A DNA stretch of 64,000 nucleotides from Nicoliella spurrieriana (lineage in GTDB: Bacteria; Bacillota; Bacilli; Lactobacillales; Lactobacillaceae): contig NZ_CP093361.1 in NCBI RefSeq assembly GCF_023380205.1, forward strand, positions 744,001-808,000, written 5' to 3'. A model generated the notes under the pieces. That model did no database searches, was not told where the DNA came from, and was given only the letters and a program-made list of their open reading frames with translations. The number at the start of each line of letters is the position of its first letter. Within the stretch, counting starts at the first letter, position 1. A program made the position numbers and the translations under genes. Positions 25,201-35,396 of this stretch are shown in pieces.

Positions 25201-27979
25201 GCAAGTCTCCGGATACCTTTCAATGTGGGTCCCAGTCGGCGCCAGTGCCACCCAAGACGTTCGAACGGCACCATCGACGACCCAAAGCACCGATGGGGAA
25301 ACGCTGCACTCGAACGATGCGTTGGATTCCAACGTCATCTTCGAAAGCTTCTCGAACTTCCAATCGATGCCACAAACCACTGATCAATATGAAAACGTAG
25401 TCTTGACCAAGGTGGCCCCAATGCTCAAGCAGTGGGGAGTCACTTCCGTGCAAATGCCACCACAGTACCGCTCCGTTGACGGCAACGAATTCATTGATGC
25501 GACCGTGAAGAACGGGTACGCCTTTAGTGACCGGTATGACATTGGTTATGGCACTCCTACGAAGTACGGGACGGCCCAACAACTGACCGATGCAATCAAG
25601 GCATTGCACAGTCAGGGGATTCAAGCAATTGCCGACATCGTGCCGAACCAGTTGTACGACTTGAACACCCCCGAAGTGGTTGCTGCTACTAGACAGAACC
25701 AATTCGGTGCTTCCACTGGTGAATCTTCCATCTACAACGATTTATACTACGCGAAAACGACCGGTGGCGGGACCTACCAACAACAATATGGTGGGGCTTT
25801 CTTAAGCCAATTGGAACAGGAGTACCCAGACCTCTTTACTGATATTCAAATTTCGACTGGCAAGCCGATCGACCCAAGCACGTTGATCAAGCAATGGTCC
25901 GCTAAGTACCTAAATGGAACCAACATCCAGGGCCGGGGTGCCGACTACGTGCTAAGAAATGCTGGGAATAACCAGTACTTCATGGACGGAACCCAGGGGA
26001 CGAACCTGCCTAATCAATTACTAGGTACCAGTGTCCAGACCGGGTTCGATAATGATAACGGGGACGTTGCATACTACACGATGAGTGGGCAAAAGGCCGT
26101 CAGTGCTGCGGTGAGCGTCGATGGCGATTCATACGCGTTTGATGCCAATGGCAACATGCTGACGGGTGAATACACCAGCGATGGGACCGAATACCTGGCA
26201 TTGCCAGATGGAAAACGGGCTGCCAACGTCTTCTACAATGACAACGGGCAGTTGAAGTACTTCACCACCAATGGGAGTCTCTTTACCAACGGCTTCATCA
26301 GTAACCCTGCTAACCCATATGAATTCTACTACTTTGGTAGTGACGGGGTTGCCGTAACAGGACCGCAAACGATTAACGGCAGCAAGCTCTACTTTAACAG
26401 CGATGGGATTCAAGTGAAGGGTCAATTTGTACAAAATCCAGACCAAAGTTGGTCATACTATGACGCCAATAGCGGCAACATGCTAACTGGGAGTCAAACG
26501 ATCAACGGCCAACGGCTGTACTTCGACGCCAATGGTGAACAGGTGAAGGGCCAAATTGTCTCCATCGGTGGTAGACAACAATACTTCGATGGGACTTCCG
26601 GGACCCTCGTTACTAATCAAAATGTGACCACCAACGGTCAGACCTACTATGCGAACTCTGAAGGGGTCTTAAGTCGGGTTGGTTCTGAAAGTAGTGATAG
26701 CGACACTTCCAGTTCCGCTAGTGCAGCCACCAGCAGCGCACCGATTTATAACGCATCCGGGGCCGCCACTGGTAACTACAGCCCATCTGGTTCAACCAGT
26801 GGGAACGACAAGCCGGCCACTAGCACCACCAGCAGTAATGCTAGCACGGCTAGTGTCCAATCCAGTTCTGCTACCAGCAGTGTGAGTGCTTCCAGTGCGC
26901 AATTCAGTTCTGCTACCAGCAGTAGTGCTAGCTCCTCGAGTGCGCAATCAAGCTCCGCTACCAGCAGTAGTGCTAGCTCCTCGAGTGCGCAATCAAGCTC
27001 TGCTACCAGCAGCAGCGCCAGCTCGTCGAGTGCGAAGTCGAGCTCCGCTACCAGCAGTAGTGCCAGCTCCTCGAGTGCACAATCCAGTTCCGCTACCAGC
27101 AGTAGTGCCAGCTCCTCAAGTGCGCAATCGAGCTCCGCTACCAGCAGTAGTGCCAGTTCTTCGAGTGCGCAATCCAGCTCCGCCACTAGCAGTAGCGCTA
27201 GTTCTTCGAGTGCGCAATCCAGCTCCGCTACCAGCAGTAGCACTAGTTCCTCGAGTGCCAAGTCGAGCTCCGCTACCAGCAGTAGCACCAGCTCCTCGAG
27301 TGCGCAATCGAGTTCTGCCACCAGTAGTGCTAGTGCTTCCAGTGCGCAATCGAGCTCCGCAAATGGCTTCATGCCATCCTATAACTTCAAAACGCTAATC
27401 TCCAGCAATAGCAGTAGCAGTCAATCAGCTAGCGCCCAAAGCGTTAGCTCCGTGACCCCGAGTGCCAGTGCAAGCAGCGCGGTTCAATACGTAAGTAGCA
27501 CCGACTTCCCTGATGATTACGATCAATGGAATCAACAGACGGCCAAGAGTGCTGATACCACCACCGTCAAAAGCGCAAAGGCGACTGCGAAGGAGAAGTT
27601 GGATGCCGCCATTCAGAGTTTATCAGACATTGAAAAACTCCTCGATGAATCCAACACCAGTGCGAACAAACGGAAGTACGATAAGGCATTAAAGCAGTAT
27701 TACTACGATGAAAAGGCATACTTGAAGATTGCTAAGCTCTACAGTAGTCGGTATTACCATGACTTCGATAGTGTCACTTCGGTCGTTAAGCTCAAAAAGG
27801 TGGCATATTCCCATTCCTCAAAGAAATTCACGAAGCAAAGTCGCGTGAAGAAATTTAAGAAGGGGACCGAATTAAAGGTCAAAGACATTGTCAGCCGGGG
27901 CAAGATGACCCGCTTGGTACTAAGTAATGGTAAGTACATTACCGGGCTGAAATCATTTGTAAGTCTCAAAAAACGTTAA
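22277..27979 (+). CDS. GH70 glucansucrase (dextransucrase-like), 1900 aa
   Basis: Extracellular enzyme that would polymerise glucose from sucrose into alpha-glucan. Signal region is a diverged YKSGKxW type (YKVNGLNKKWVLSG). Then come a Ser-rich stalk, the circularly permuted GH70 core (about 430-1250), glucan-binding-type repeats (about 1270-1470), a Ser-rich repeat stalk and a C-terminal basic domain. Core motifs: II GIRLDAVDNMDAD (nucleophile Asp648), III LSILEDWS (acid/base Glu686), IV FVRAHDSGVQ (Asp759), I ADIVPNQLY (Asp1120, with Asn1124 where dextransucrases usually have Asp). The tripeptide after Asp759 is SGV rather than the common SEV, so linkage type is not predicted. No LPXTG. ATG 22277 follows GGAGG. 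Related C-terminal domain in the next gene. Confidence 0.93.
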   Translation: MNKNTNNKASNNKIHYQKFDYKVNGLNKKWVLSGIATTFFLMGISQVNAHADEKPTDTTAVTNTTTQSASTDNTTTPSSSANNNSTTVSSNTTTNNYNPSNGATPSTNYSPSNNYTPSNTANSSSSDQSTTGSSSASSSSATASSTASSSSTTSTNASSTASQSAESSASASASVSSSSDSTSSSSASTSVSASASASSSSDSTSSSSTSASASASASASSSSNSTSSSNASASASDSANASSSSDSTSSSSASASASDSANASSSSDSTSSSSASASASDSASASSSSDSTTSSSVDFSASATSASNSIVIIASGSYNPLSSASGSISGATSAASASSSAADSSFSGIQVPADPTVISPNIKAVDGTYHYYNNSGEMQKNVIVNNGNQIAYFDNNGNYVALSNSLPSTTVTTVNNTYAPYNAIYSLDSSNVTTTNGFLTADSWYRPTEILRDGTTWEASTTADFRPLLMVWWPDKQTQVNYLNYMKANGLSDVAYTDNDSLDDLLTGAHNVQAAIEKKISANNGNTDWLKTLISNFVNTQSMWNSASEYGSANDGYQGGTLAFVNNALTPYANSDYRLVNRSPAMQTGTAKYNYDSWNGSEFLLANDVDNSNPIVQAEDLNWLHYMMNIGTITQNDPSANFDGIRLDAVDNMDADLLQIISNYFKDAYQTNASDANANNHLSILEDWSKNDAYYNKDNGQNQLTIDDYFVFNLNKVLNADPSARTDISNLIDGSLVNRTDDSTENTAIPNYTFVRAHDSGVQEKLFKIINDQIDPSSTGYNATQQELDEALKIYDQDMNSTDKKYNYYNIPSSYALLLTNKDTVPRVYYGDMYTDDGQYMANKSLYFDAIQSMLTARIKYVAGGQAMAMANNGVLTSVRYGKGADTATDQGDAETRNSGIAVVESNNPKLQNTQVTINMGAAHKNQAYRPLLLTTDGGTQEYDTDDAAKDDVIYTDANGNLTLSADQVKGYSNPQVSGYLSMWVPVGASATQDVRTAPSTTQSTDGETLHSNDALDSNVIFESFSNFQSMPQTTDQYENVVLTKVAPMLKQWGVTSVQMPPQYRSVDGNEFIDATVKNGYAFSDRYDIGYGTPTKYGTAQQLTDAIKALHSQGIQAIADIVPNQLYDLNTPEVVAATRQNQFGASTGESSIYNDLYYAKTTGGGTYQQQYGGAFLSQLEQEYPDLFTDIQISTGKPIDPSTLIKQWSAKYLNGTNIQGRGADYVLRNAGNNQYFMDGTQGTNLPNQLLGTSVQTGFDNDNGDVAYYTMSGQKAVSAAVSVDGDSYAFDANGNMLTGEYTSDGTEYLALPDGKRAANVFYNDNGQLKYFTTNGSLFTNGFISNPANPYEFYYFGSDGVAVTGPQTINGSKLYFNSDGIQVKGQFVQNPDQSWSYYDANSGNMLTGSQTINGQRLYFDANGEQVKGQIVSIGGRQQYFDGTSGTLVTNQNVTTNGQTYYANSEGVLSRVGSESSDSDTSSSASAATSSAPIYNASGAATGNYSPSGSTSGNDKPATSTTSSNASTASVQSSSATSSVSASSAQFSSATSSSASSSSAQSSSATSSSASSSSAQSSSATSSSASSSSAKSSSATSSSASSSSAQSSSATSSSASSSSAQSSSATSSSASSSSAQSSSATSSSASSSSAQSSSATSSSTSSSSAKSSSATSSSTSSSSAQSSSATSSASASSAQSSSANGFMPSYNFKTLISSNSSSSQSASAQSVSSVTPSASASSAVQYVSSTDFPDDYDQWNQQTAKSADTTTVKSAKATAKEKLDAAIQSLSDIEKLLDESNTSANKRKYDKALKQYYYDEKAYLKIAKLYSSRYYHDFDSVTSVVKLKKVAYSHSSKKFTKQSRVKKFKKGTELKVKDIVSRGKMTRLVLSNGKYITGLKSFVSLKKR
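22790..23165 (+). repeat. 66-bp tandem repeats coding a Ser/Ala-rich stalk
   Basis: Six copies spaced exactly 66 bases, marked by TCATCGGACAGC-like runs at 22808, 22874, 22940, 23006, 23072 and 23138. Each codes for 22 residues of Ser, Ala and Asp/Thr. Confidence 0.85.
26897..27343 (+). repeat. 45-bp tandem repeats coding a Ser-rich stalk
   Basis: Nine full 45-bp units from 26897 (each [15 protein letters not shown], sometimes AK for AQ or T for A) plus a shortened tenth starting at 27302. Synonymous codons differ between copies. Confidence 0.9.
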
Positions 27980-27989
27980 TTAATAATGG

Positions 27990-28030
27990 CAACAAGCGTC
28001 GTTAGGGTCATTCCTATGGGCGCTTGTTTA
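27990..28030 (+). terminator. possible weak terminator between the GH70 genes
   Basis: AACAAGCG...CGTTAGG pairs with CCTATGGGCGCTTGTT, but the T tract is short, so read-through into the second GH70 gene is likely. Confidence 0.5.
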
Positions 28031-28059
28031 CTACATAGAATAGATTTGGAGATCCCGCT

Positions 28060-31000
28060 ATGAAATATAACCAATTTGAATATCGCAACCACTATCAAAT
28101 GTATAAGTCTGGGAAAACCTGGGTCGTTGCTGGAATTGCCACGATCGGAATTTCAATCGCGACTGAAATGCACGTGGCTAATCAGGCCTTTGCGGATACT
28201 AACCAACCGCAAACGGTGGTCAACCAGGATCAGGGGAGCAGTGCGACTGCTTCGGCTGATCAACCTGCAGCTAGTTCCAGTAGTGCCCCGGCCGACCCGG
28301 CCGCCACGACCAGCGAATCAAGCACCAGCAGCCCCACCAGTGAAGCGCCTGCTACCGAAACTACCGCCAGCCAATCGGCCTCCAGTGCAGTTGCCAGTGC
28401 CATTACTGCCAGTGACTCCAGCGCACCCATTAGTTCTGCGTCGAGCAGTGAGACCACTAGCGCAATCACTTCGAGCAGCGCTAGTTCCAGTGTTGCTACC
28501 AGTAGTGCCAGTTCAAGCACCACGGCCAGCAGCAGTAGTAGTGTCGAGTCAGTTACTGACCGTAACTTAGGCAGTAGTAGTTCCGATTCACTAGGTTCCG
28601 GTGCGATTAGTGCTGCGGCCATCAATAGCGGAAATGCAGTGAAGAACGGCTTTATCTTTAACCACAATAACTGGTACTATGCTGATGAAAATGGGAACTT
28701 AGTGACCGGCAAACAGGTGATTGATAATCAAACCCTTTACTTTAATGCCGATGGGACCCAGTTAAAAGGGAATTTCTTGACCAATGATGGCAATAAGGAA
28801 TACTTTGACCCCAATAACGGGGCGATGCTCAAGCGTTCGTTCTTTTCATTTGCGAACCAGTGGTACTATGCCGACGAAAACGGCAACGTGGTGACCGGGC
28901 CCCAAACGATTGATAATGCGACGTTATACTTCAACGCCGACGGTTCACAGGTCAAGGGCGGCTTTGTTTTAAATGACGGGCATAATCAATATTATGATCC
29001 CAATAATGGAGGCTTGGTCAAAAGCAGCTTCTTCTTAAATCAATCTCATTGGTACTACTCCGATGCAAATGGCGACGTTGTCACGGGCCTGCAGACCATT
29101 GATGGCAACACGCTGTACTTCAACGCCGACGGTTCACAGGTCAAGGGCGAAGTAGTTAATGATAACGGCAAGCAGCTGTACTTTGACCCCAACAGCGGGG
29201 GATTAGTGAAGGATAACTTCATCTCATTAAATGGCAAGTGGTACTACGCGGATGCTGACGGCTCGATCGTGGATAATCCCACGACCATCAAGGACGGTCT
29301 GTTCGTTGCCAACGGGAATTTGTATTACCACGACCCGACGACGCAACAACTAGTGAAGGGCCAAATTCTAAATGTAGACGGGAACCTGTACCAATTCGAT
29401 AGCGCTACCGGGGCTGCGACTGCGCTCAACAACTACACGAACGGGAGTTGGAAGCAGGTCAAAGTGACCAGCAGTGACGGTAGCCAGGTCGATCGTTACC
29501 AATACCTGGATGCGAACGGCCAACCACTAACCGGCCTGCAAATGGTCAACGGGAGCCTCTTGTACTTTGACCCGACGACCGGGCTGCAACTAAAGGGTGG
29601 CGCTGCCAACGTTGATGGCGTGAACTACTACTTTGATGCCAACCTCGGCACCCTGGTGGGCACCGTCGATCAGGTCGTTAACAACGGGCAATATGTTACG
29701 AATAATGGCAATACCCAGTACGTCGACGCGTCCGGCAATCCGGTCAAGGGCCTGGTGGCGGTCAATAATAACCTGCAATACTTTGACCCGACCACTGGTG
29801 ACATGGCGAAGAGCACCCAGATGGTGGCCAACGGGGCGACCTATTACTTTGACAAGGATGGCAACGGCCAATATCTCTTTACGAATACCGGCACCCCAGT
29901 TGCCAATGATTTTACCGAACATAACGTGGTCAACAGCACCGCTGCGAGTGACTTTACCAACACCGTGGACGGCTTTTTAACTGCGGACTCATGGTACCGG
30001 CCCAAATACATCTTAGCTGACTGCAGTAACTGGCGGTTATCCAACCCCGGTGAATACCGGCCGTTGATCACCACGTGGTGGCCAAATAAGAACGTCGAGG
30101 TGAACTACCTCAAATTGATGCAGAATAACGGGCTGTTGGCCAATAACGTGAACTACGATTTATTTACCGCGCAAAACGTGTTAGATAGCGCTGCCCAAAC
30201 GGCCCAGGTAGCGATTGAGCAAAAAATTGCGCAGACCGGTAGCACCGATTGGTTAAATGACTTGTTGTTTAATGGCGACTCATCGTTCGTTAAGCAACAG
30301 TTTATTTGGAATAAGGATTCTGAATATCAATGGCAGGGGGATGCATGGTTCCAGGGTGGTTATTTAAAATACAATAATAGTCCGTTGACCCCGAATGTTA
30401 ATTCTGATTATCGTAATTCTGGAAACCAATTTGATTTTTTACTGGCTAACGATATTGATAATTCCAATCCGGTCGTTCAGGCAGAAAATTTAAACTGGCT
30501 TTATTATTTAATGAACTTTGGAAGCATCACCACTAATGGAGCATCGCAGGATGCCAATTTTGATGGGGTCCGTTTAGATGCCGTTGACTTTATAAATAAT
30601 GATGCAATTCAAAGAGCATATAGCTATCTGAAGGATGCTTATAATTTGACCAGTGATGCAAATGCCAATCAACATCTTTCAATTGTTGAGGCTGGTCTGG
30701 ATGCCGGAACCACTAGTTTTGATAACAATGCTTTGACTGAATCTAACTTTAGAGTGGCAGTTAAGGATTCATTGTTGAATGGACCGGGCAAGGATTCATC
30801 GCTATCCAATTTAATTCAGGATATTGATAGTAACGTTGTGCTCGCTGATCACTCTGCTAATTCCACTGAGGCTGGAGTGCCGAACTACTCAATCATTCAT
30901 GCCCATGATAAGGGGATTCAAGAAAATGTAGGGCAAGCAATTACTGACACCACTGGTGCAGACTGGACGAACTTCACTCCTGAGCAATTAAAACAGGGGT

Positions 31001-33798
31001 TGGCTGTGTACTATGCAGACCAACGGGCGACGATTAAAAAGTATAATGATTACAATATTCCAAGCGCCTATGCCATCATGCTCACTAATAAGAGCACCGT
31101 TCCGCGGGTATACTATGGTGATATGTATCAAGATGATGGCCAATACATGCAAAATCCAAGTATCTATTATGATGCGATTAACTCACTAATGTTAGCACGG
31201 AAAAAGTACGTTTCCGGTGGGCAGGCAATGAGCGTTGATAAAAACGGTTTCTTAACCAGTGTCCGGTTTGGGAAGGGCGCTAACAACAGTAGTGATGCCG
31301 GTGATAGTGATACTAGAACGCAAGGAATTGGATTAATTGTTAGCAATAATCCGAATGCTTCTTTAAGTGGGGGTAGTACGGTCAGCTTGAACATGGGGGC
31401 TGCCCATAAAAACCAAGCTTACCGGGCGTTAATGCTCACTACCAAGGATGGCATTCAAACCTATAATTCAGATGCAAACGCTCCCGTTGCATATACCGAT
31501 GCCAATGGGGTCTTGACGTTTTCTAGTAATGATATCAATGGGCAAAGTAATACCGCAATTAAGGGGCAACTAAATCCACAGGTATCAGGATACGTTGCGG
31601 CCTGGGTCCCAGTCGGTGCGACTGCTGATCAGGACGCTAGTACGGCGCCATCAACGACAACGAACACCGATGGTAAAATTTTCCACTCCAATGCCGCGTT
31701 AGATTCAAATTTGATTTTTGAAGGTTTTTCTAACTTCCAACCAATGCCGACGACCCATGATGAGATGACCAACGTGGTAATTGCTAAAAATGCCCAACAG
31801 TTCAAAGATTGGGGAATTACCAGCTTTGAATTTGCGCCACAGTATAAATCAACTAAGGACAATACGTTCGTTGATTCAACCATTCAAAATGGATATGCTT
31901 TTTCTGATCGATATGACTTAGGATTAAGTGGTGATACCAAATATGGGGATGCGAACGACCTAAGAAATGCAATTAGTGCTCTTCATCAAACCGGAATTCA
32001 GTCAATTGCCGACGTTGTTTACAACCAACTATATGGATTAAATGGTAAGCAAGTCGTCTCCACTTCACGGGCTGGAGTAACTGGAAATGACGTTTCACTA
32101 CCATTTGGTAACCAGCTATACGTTACGAACACCATTGGTGGTGGTCCGTATCAAGAACAATATGGGGGAGCGTTCCTAAAGCAACTCCAAGCAAAGTATC
32201 CAGATTTATTTAATGCTCAAACGTATAGTTACTATGTAAAGAATTATAGTAATAACGGTAGTGGACCAGCATACCTGACTGATGCACAAAGTACTAGATC
32301 CGCAATTCCTGATGATGAACCACTTAAGCAATGGTCAGCTAAATATATGAATGGGACCAACGTGTTAGGACTTGGAATGGGCTACGTGCTTAAGGATTGG
32401 AATACTGGTCAATACTATAAGATTGCTGGGGATGACTCATTCTTGCCAGATAGTGGGGCAACCACCGTACCAAGTAGCAGTGCTGCAGCTAGTGACAGCG
32501 TTGCCAGTTCTGCTAGTGCCTCATCAAGTGCAAGTAGTAGTGCAGTTTCGAGTGAATCTGCTAGTTTGTCATCAAGCGCAACCAGTAGCAGTGCTTCTAG
32601 TGAATTTGCCAGTGCCTCATCAAGTGCACCAAGTAGCAGTGCCTCCAGTAACTCTGCCAGTGCCTCATCGATCGCACAAAGCAGTAATGCATCTAGTGAA
32701 TATACTAGTGCGTCATCCAGCGCACTAAGTAGCAGTGCTTCCAGTAATTCCGCTAGTGCATCGTCAAGCGCAACCAGTAGCAGTGCTTCCAGTAACTCTG
32801 CTAGTTCGTCATCGAGCGCCACGAGCAGTAGTGCATCCAGTAACTCTGTCAGTGCCTCATCGAGCGCCACGAGCAGCAGTGCATCGAGTAACTCTGCTAG
32901 TGCCTCATCAAGTGCACCAAATAGCAGTGCTTCCAGTAACTCCGCCAGTGCCTCATCCAGTGCCCAAAGCAGTAGTGCATCTAGTGGATCTGCTAGTGCA
33001 TCATCCAGCACAACCAGTAGTAGTACTACGAGTAACTCTACCAGTTCCTCATCGAACGTAAAGAGTAGTAGTGCATCGAGCAATTCCACCAGTGCTTCAT
33101 CCAGCGCCACGAGTAACAGCACTTCCAGCAACTCCACTAGCGCCTCAGCCAGCACCCAATCCGTTACTACCTTCACCGCCAGCTCGTCCAGCGCCCAAAG
33201 TAGTTCCGCGTCCGCACCGTTCTACAACTACAAAACGGTGGCATCGAGCAGCAGCGTCCCATCAGCTAGCTCACAAAGCGCAAGTTCAGTCAGTGCCGCT
33301 AGCTCCAGTAGTGCCGTGCAATCCGCAAGTAGCACTGCGCTTCCAAGCAGTACTGCCGAAACTACTGAGCAAAGCAGCGCTTCCGCTAAACCAACTGCCA
33401 AGCAAACTGCAAAGCAGCGCCTGGATGCTGCGATCGATAGCCTAACTGCGATTGAACAATTGCTCAGTGAAAACAATACGAGTGCGAATAAGCGCAAGTA
33501 CGCAAAAGCACTGAACCAGTACTACTATCGCGAAAAAGTCTATCTAAAGGCCGCTAAGCTATACAGCAAGCTGTACTACTACGACTTTGACTACCTCACG
33601 ACCACCGTCAAGCTCAAGCGGACGGCTTACGTTCACTCCGCAAAGCGGTTTACGAAGGGTAGTCGCATCCGGAAAATCAAACCGGGGACGAAGCTAAAGA
33701 TCAAGCGCGTCGTCAGCCGGGGCAAGATGACCCGGTTCGTATTAAGTGATGGCCACTACATCACGGGCTTAAAATCATTCGTTCAGATGTTAAAATAA
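28060..33798 (+). CDS. GH70 branching sucrase-like enzyme, 1912 aa
   Basis: Canonical YKSGKxW signal ([14 protein letters not shown]), a Ser-rich segment, glucan-binding repeats placed before the catalytic core (about 190-610), a GH70 core (about 635-1455), a Ser-rich stalk and a C-terminal basic domain closely matching that of the first GH70 gene. Core motifs: [12 protein letters not shown] (nucleophile Asp840), [10 protein letters not shown] (Glu877), [10 protein letters not shown] (Asp950), ADVVYNQLY (Asp1318). VEAGLDAG in place of LEDWS and HAHDKG in place of RAHDSE are hallmarks of branching sucrases such as the second domain of Leuconostoc DSR-E. The enzyme would graft single glucosyl units (alpha-1,2 or alpha-1,3) onto dextran. 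ATG 28060 follows TTTGGAGA. Base composition changes sharply inside the core. Confidence 0.92.
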   Translation: MKYNQFEYRNHYQMYKSGKTWVVAGIATIGISIATEMHVANQAFADTNQPQTVVNQDQGSSATASADQPAASSSSAPADPAATTSESSTSSPTSEAPATETTASQSASSAVASAITASDSSAPISSASSSETTSAITSSSASSSVATSSASSSTTASSSSSVESVTDRNLGSSSSDSLGSGAISAAAINSGNAVKNGFIFNHNNWYYADENGNLVTGKQVIDNQTLYFNADGTQLKGNFLTNDGNKEYFDPNNGAMLKRSFFSFANQWYYADENGNVVTGPQTIDNATLYFNADGSQVKGGFVLNDGHNQYYDPNNGGLVKSSFFLNQSHWYYSDANGDVVTGLQTIDGNTLYFNADGSQVKGEVVNDNGKQLYFDPNSGGLVKDNFISLNGKWYYADADGSIVDNPTTIKDGLFVANGNLYYHDPTTQQLVKGQILNVDGNLYQFDSATGAATALNNYTNGSWKQVKVTSSDGSQVDRYQYLDANGQPLTGLQMVNGSLLYFDPTTGLQLKGGAANVDGVNYYFDANLGTLVGTVDQVVNNGQYVTNNGNTQYVDASGNPVKGLVAVNNNLQYFDPTTGDMAKSTQMVANGATYYFDKDGNGQYLFTNTGTPVANDFTEHNVVNSTAASDFTNTVDGFLTADSWYRPKYILADCSNWRLSNPGEYRPLITTWWPNKNVEVNYLKLMQNNGLLANNVNYDLFTAQNVLDSAAQTAQVAIEQKIAQTGSTDWLNDLLFNGDSSFVKQQFIWNKDSEYQWQGDAWFQGGYLKYNNSPLTPNVNSDYRNSGNQFDFLLANDIDNSNPVVQAENLNWLYYLMNFGSITTNGASQDANFDGVRLDAVDFINNDAIQRAYSYLKDAYNLTSDANANQHLSIVEAGLDAGTTSFDNNALTESNFRVAVKDSLLNGPGKDSSLSNLIQDIDSNVVLADHSANSTEAGVPNYSIIHAHDKGIQENVGQAITDTTGADWTNFTPEQLKQGLAVYYADQRATIKKYNDYNIPSAYAIMLTNKSTVPRVYYGDMYQDDGQYMQNPSIYYDAINSLMLARKKYVSGGQAMSVDKNGFLTSVRFGKGANNSSDAGDSDTRTQGIGLIVSNNPNASLSGGSTVSLNMGAAHKNQAYRALMLTTKDGIQTYNSDANAPVAYTDANGVLTFSSNDINGQSNTAIKGQLNPQVSGYVAAWVPVGATADQDASTAPSTTTNTDGKIFHSNAALDSNLIFEGFSNFQPMPTTHDEMTNVVIAKNAQQFKDWGITSFEFAPQYKSTKDNTFVDSTIQNGYAFSDRYDLGLSGDTKYGDANDLRNAISALHQTGIQSIADVVYNQLYGLNGKQVVSTSRAGVTGNDVSLPFGNQLYVTNTIGGGPYQEQYGGAFLKQLQAKYPDLFNAQTYSYYVKNYSNNGSGPAYLTDAQSTRSAIPDDEPLKQWSAKYMNGTNVLGLGMGYVLKDWNTGQYYKIAGDDSFLPDSGATTVPSSSAAASDSVASSASASSSASSSAVSSESASLSSSATSSSASSEFASASSSAPSSSASSNSASASSIAQSSNASSEYTSASSSALSSSASSNSASASSSATSSSASSNSASSSSSATSSSASSNSVSASSSATSSSASSNSASASSSAPNSSASSNSASASSSAQSSSASSGSASASSSTTSSSTTSNSTSSSSNVKSSSASSNSTSASSSATSNSTSSNSTSASASTQSVTTFTASSSSAQSSSASAPFYNYKTVASSSSVPSASSQSASSVSAASSSSAVQSASSTALPSSTAETTEQSSASAKPTAKQTAKQRLDAAIDSLTAIEQLLSENNTSANKRKYAKALNQYYYREKVYLKAAKLYSKLYYYDFDYLTTTVKLKRTAYVHSAKRFTKGSRIRKIKPGTKLKIKRVVSRGKMTRFVLSDGHYITGLKSFVQMLK
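28640..29900 (+). repeat. glucan-binding-type repeats (coding)
   Basis: Repeated units with WYYADENGN...[22 protein letters not shown] signatures, residues about 195-610 of the branching sucrase. Some units are nearly identical at DNA level (for example at 28930 and 29120). Confidence 0.85.
32470..33215 (+). repeat. Ser-rich tandem repeats, about 48-bp period
   Basis: Codes for repeating [16 protein letters not shown]-like units in the stalk of the branching sucrase. Copies differ by synonymous and conservative changes. Confidence 0.75.
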
Positions 33799-33807
33799 TC
33801 CACAAAA

Positions 33808-33848
33808 AAATAAGCATTCCTAATCAACATTAGGGATGCTTATTTTAT
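33808..33848. terminator. bidirectional terminator
   Basis: AATAAGCATTCCTAAT / ATTAGGGATGCTTATT with A-run left and T-run right, between convergent genes. Confidence 0.85.
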
Positions 33849-33859
33849 TTGCAATCAGC

Positions 33860-35170
33860 TTATTTAAAGAAACTCTTCATTCCAGTCACGTAGTTATTGC
33901 CCGTCACCTTGAAGACCGATGAATCATCAGAAGTGATCACGCTAAGCACTGACAAAGTGGTGCCCTTCTTAATCTTTTTGACCCGGTACTTCTTCACGAG
34001 GTCTTGATTATTGTAGGTATACAAAGTCTTCTTAGTCGTAATCGTCTTGAACGGCCCGTCAAATGAGTAGTAGTAATTCGAATTGTAGTTCCCGTTCGCA
34101 ACTAGCAAGTCACGTTCGGCATCATTTAAAGTCTTAGTGGCCTTCTTAACCGCCTTACTGGTCTTAGCCCTCTTCAACGCGGCCTTGGCGGTCTTGACCT
34201 GCTTTTGTGCCTTTGCAATTGCTTGCTCTGCTGAATCAACATCGCTGGCGGCTGCGGAACTGGCAGCGGCGCTACTTTGGGCAGCACTCTTCGAAGCAGC
34301 GACACTACTTGCACTGGCGCTCTTCGCAGCACTCTTGGCCTTAGCCTTCGCAGCCTTTGAAGCCGCCTTGGATGCGGACTTTGTGGTCGTGGATGCTGCA
34401 CTAGAAGTAGCTGAGGAAGTAGCACTAGCAGCCGAACTACTGGTAGCAGCTGAAGAACTAGCGACGGTGCCGCCACCCTCGGTCACGGCCTTATTAGCAA
34501 GGCCCAACACTAGGTTCGAAGCACTGCTCATTTGTGGCACCAGTGCATAGGCGCTGGTCATTAACCCCATTTGGACGTTGAATAACGAAGCGGCTTGGCT
34601 CGCAGCAGTGGAACCCTGGGCTAAACTGCCACCGTTTAAATTAGCGGCACTGGCGGTAATTGTTGTGACCCGCAATTGATCAGCGGTGTTGCTGGCAAGG
34701 GCGGAGAAGCTAGTCGCTTGACCGACCAAGGCTAACGCAGTCGAATTGGCGCTATTAGCAGCCGAGGCATCGTTACTAGCCGCTAGGTTAACCTTTGCTG
34801 CTGAATCAGCACTGCTTAATGCAGCTGAGTTAGCGCTGGCGTAACTATTCACCGCCTTGACCTGTTCGTCAATATTGGACTGTGCGATCGAAGCGGTACT
34901 GCTAAGCGTGAGCGTGTAAGCAAGGTACCCGGAAGTGGTGTTCACCGGAGCACTTGATGCTGACGAAGCCGAAGCTGATGATGAAGCTGCCGAACTCGCC
35001 TGGGACGTCACGGCCGCGGCACTGCTAGTGGTGGTCTTAGTGGCGGCGTTAACGGATGCACCCGCACCACCTGCAACCCCTAGTAATACGATTGATGATA
35101 AAATGACCCATTGTTTTTTGACCTTATGTAGCACTTTGTGGGCCGTTGGCATTTCTTTACGATTTTTCAT
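33860..35170 (-). CDS. Ser/Ala-rich surface protein, 436 aa
   Basis: N-terminus with a basic run and VKKQWVILSSIVLLG, a relative of the YKSGKxW signal, and cleavage near VNAA. The body is almost all Ala, Ser, Thr and Asn (fibrous or helical stalk). A Lys/Ala stretch carrying KRAKTSKAVKKATK follows, then a 60-residue C-terminal domain (TLYTYNNQ...KKYRVKKIKKGTTL...YVTGMKSFF) like those ending both GH70 enzymes and reminiscent of DUF5776. No LPXTG. ATG 35170 lies 12 bases after AGGAGG. It is divergent from the two TetR genes, which may control it. Confidence 0.82.
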   Translation of the reverse strand: MKNRKEMPTAHKVLHKVKKQWVILSSIVLLGVAGGAGASVNAATKTTTSSAAAVTSQASSAASSSASASSASSAPVNTTSGYLAYTLTLSSTASIAQSNIDEQVKAVNSYASANSAALSSADSAAKVNLAASNDASAANSANSTALALVGQATSFSALASNTADQLRVTTITASAANLNGGSLAQGSTAASQAASLFNVQMGLMTSAYALVPQMSSASNLVLGLANKAVTEGGGTVASSSAATSSSAASATSSATSSAASTTTKSASKAASKAAKAKAKSAAKSASASSVAASKSAAQSSAAASSAAASDVDSAEQAIAKAQKQVKTAKAALKRAKTSKAVKKATKTLNDAERDLLVANGNYNSNYYYSFDGPFKTITTKKTLYTYNNQDLVKKYRVKKIKKGTTLSVLSVITSDDSSVFKVTGNNYVTGMKSFFK

Positions 35171-35309
35171 TTTTAATTCAAACCTCCTATGGTAATATAA
35201 TATAAAACCTTTATAACACAATCATTTTGATAATTCTATGATAAATAGTTGATTTAATCAGGATTTAATTTAAAAAATAGTTGAATGTGATTAATTTTCG
35301 TGCAATATA

Positions 35310-35327
35310 TTGTTATAATGATAACAA
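35310..35327. promoter_or_regulatory. candidate TetR operator overlapping -10 box
   Basis: Perfect dyad TTGTTAT-AATG-ATAACAA. The TATAAT at 35314-35319, the likely -10 of the tetR pair, lies inside it, so binding would cause autorepression. The intergenic region also serves the divergent surface gene. Confidence 0.6.
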
Positions 35328-35396
35328 AAGGTTAAGTTTATAGTAATCTTGGGGGATTAATGCTAAACCTATGTTTTAATAAAGTGAGGTGATTTG

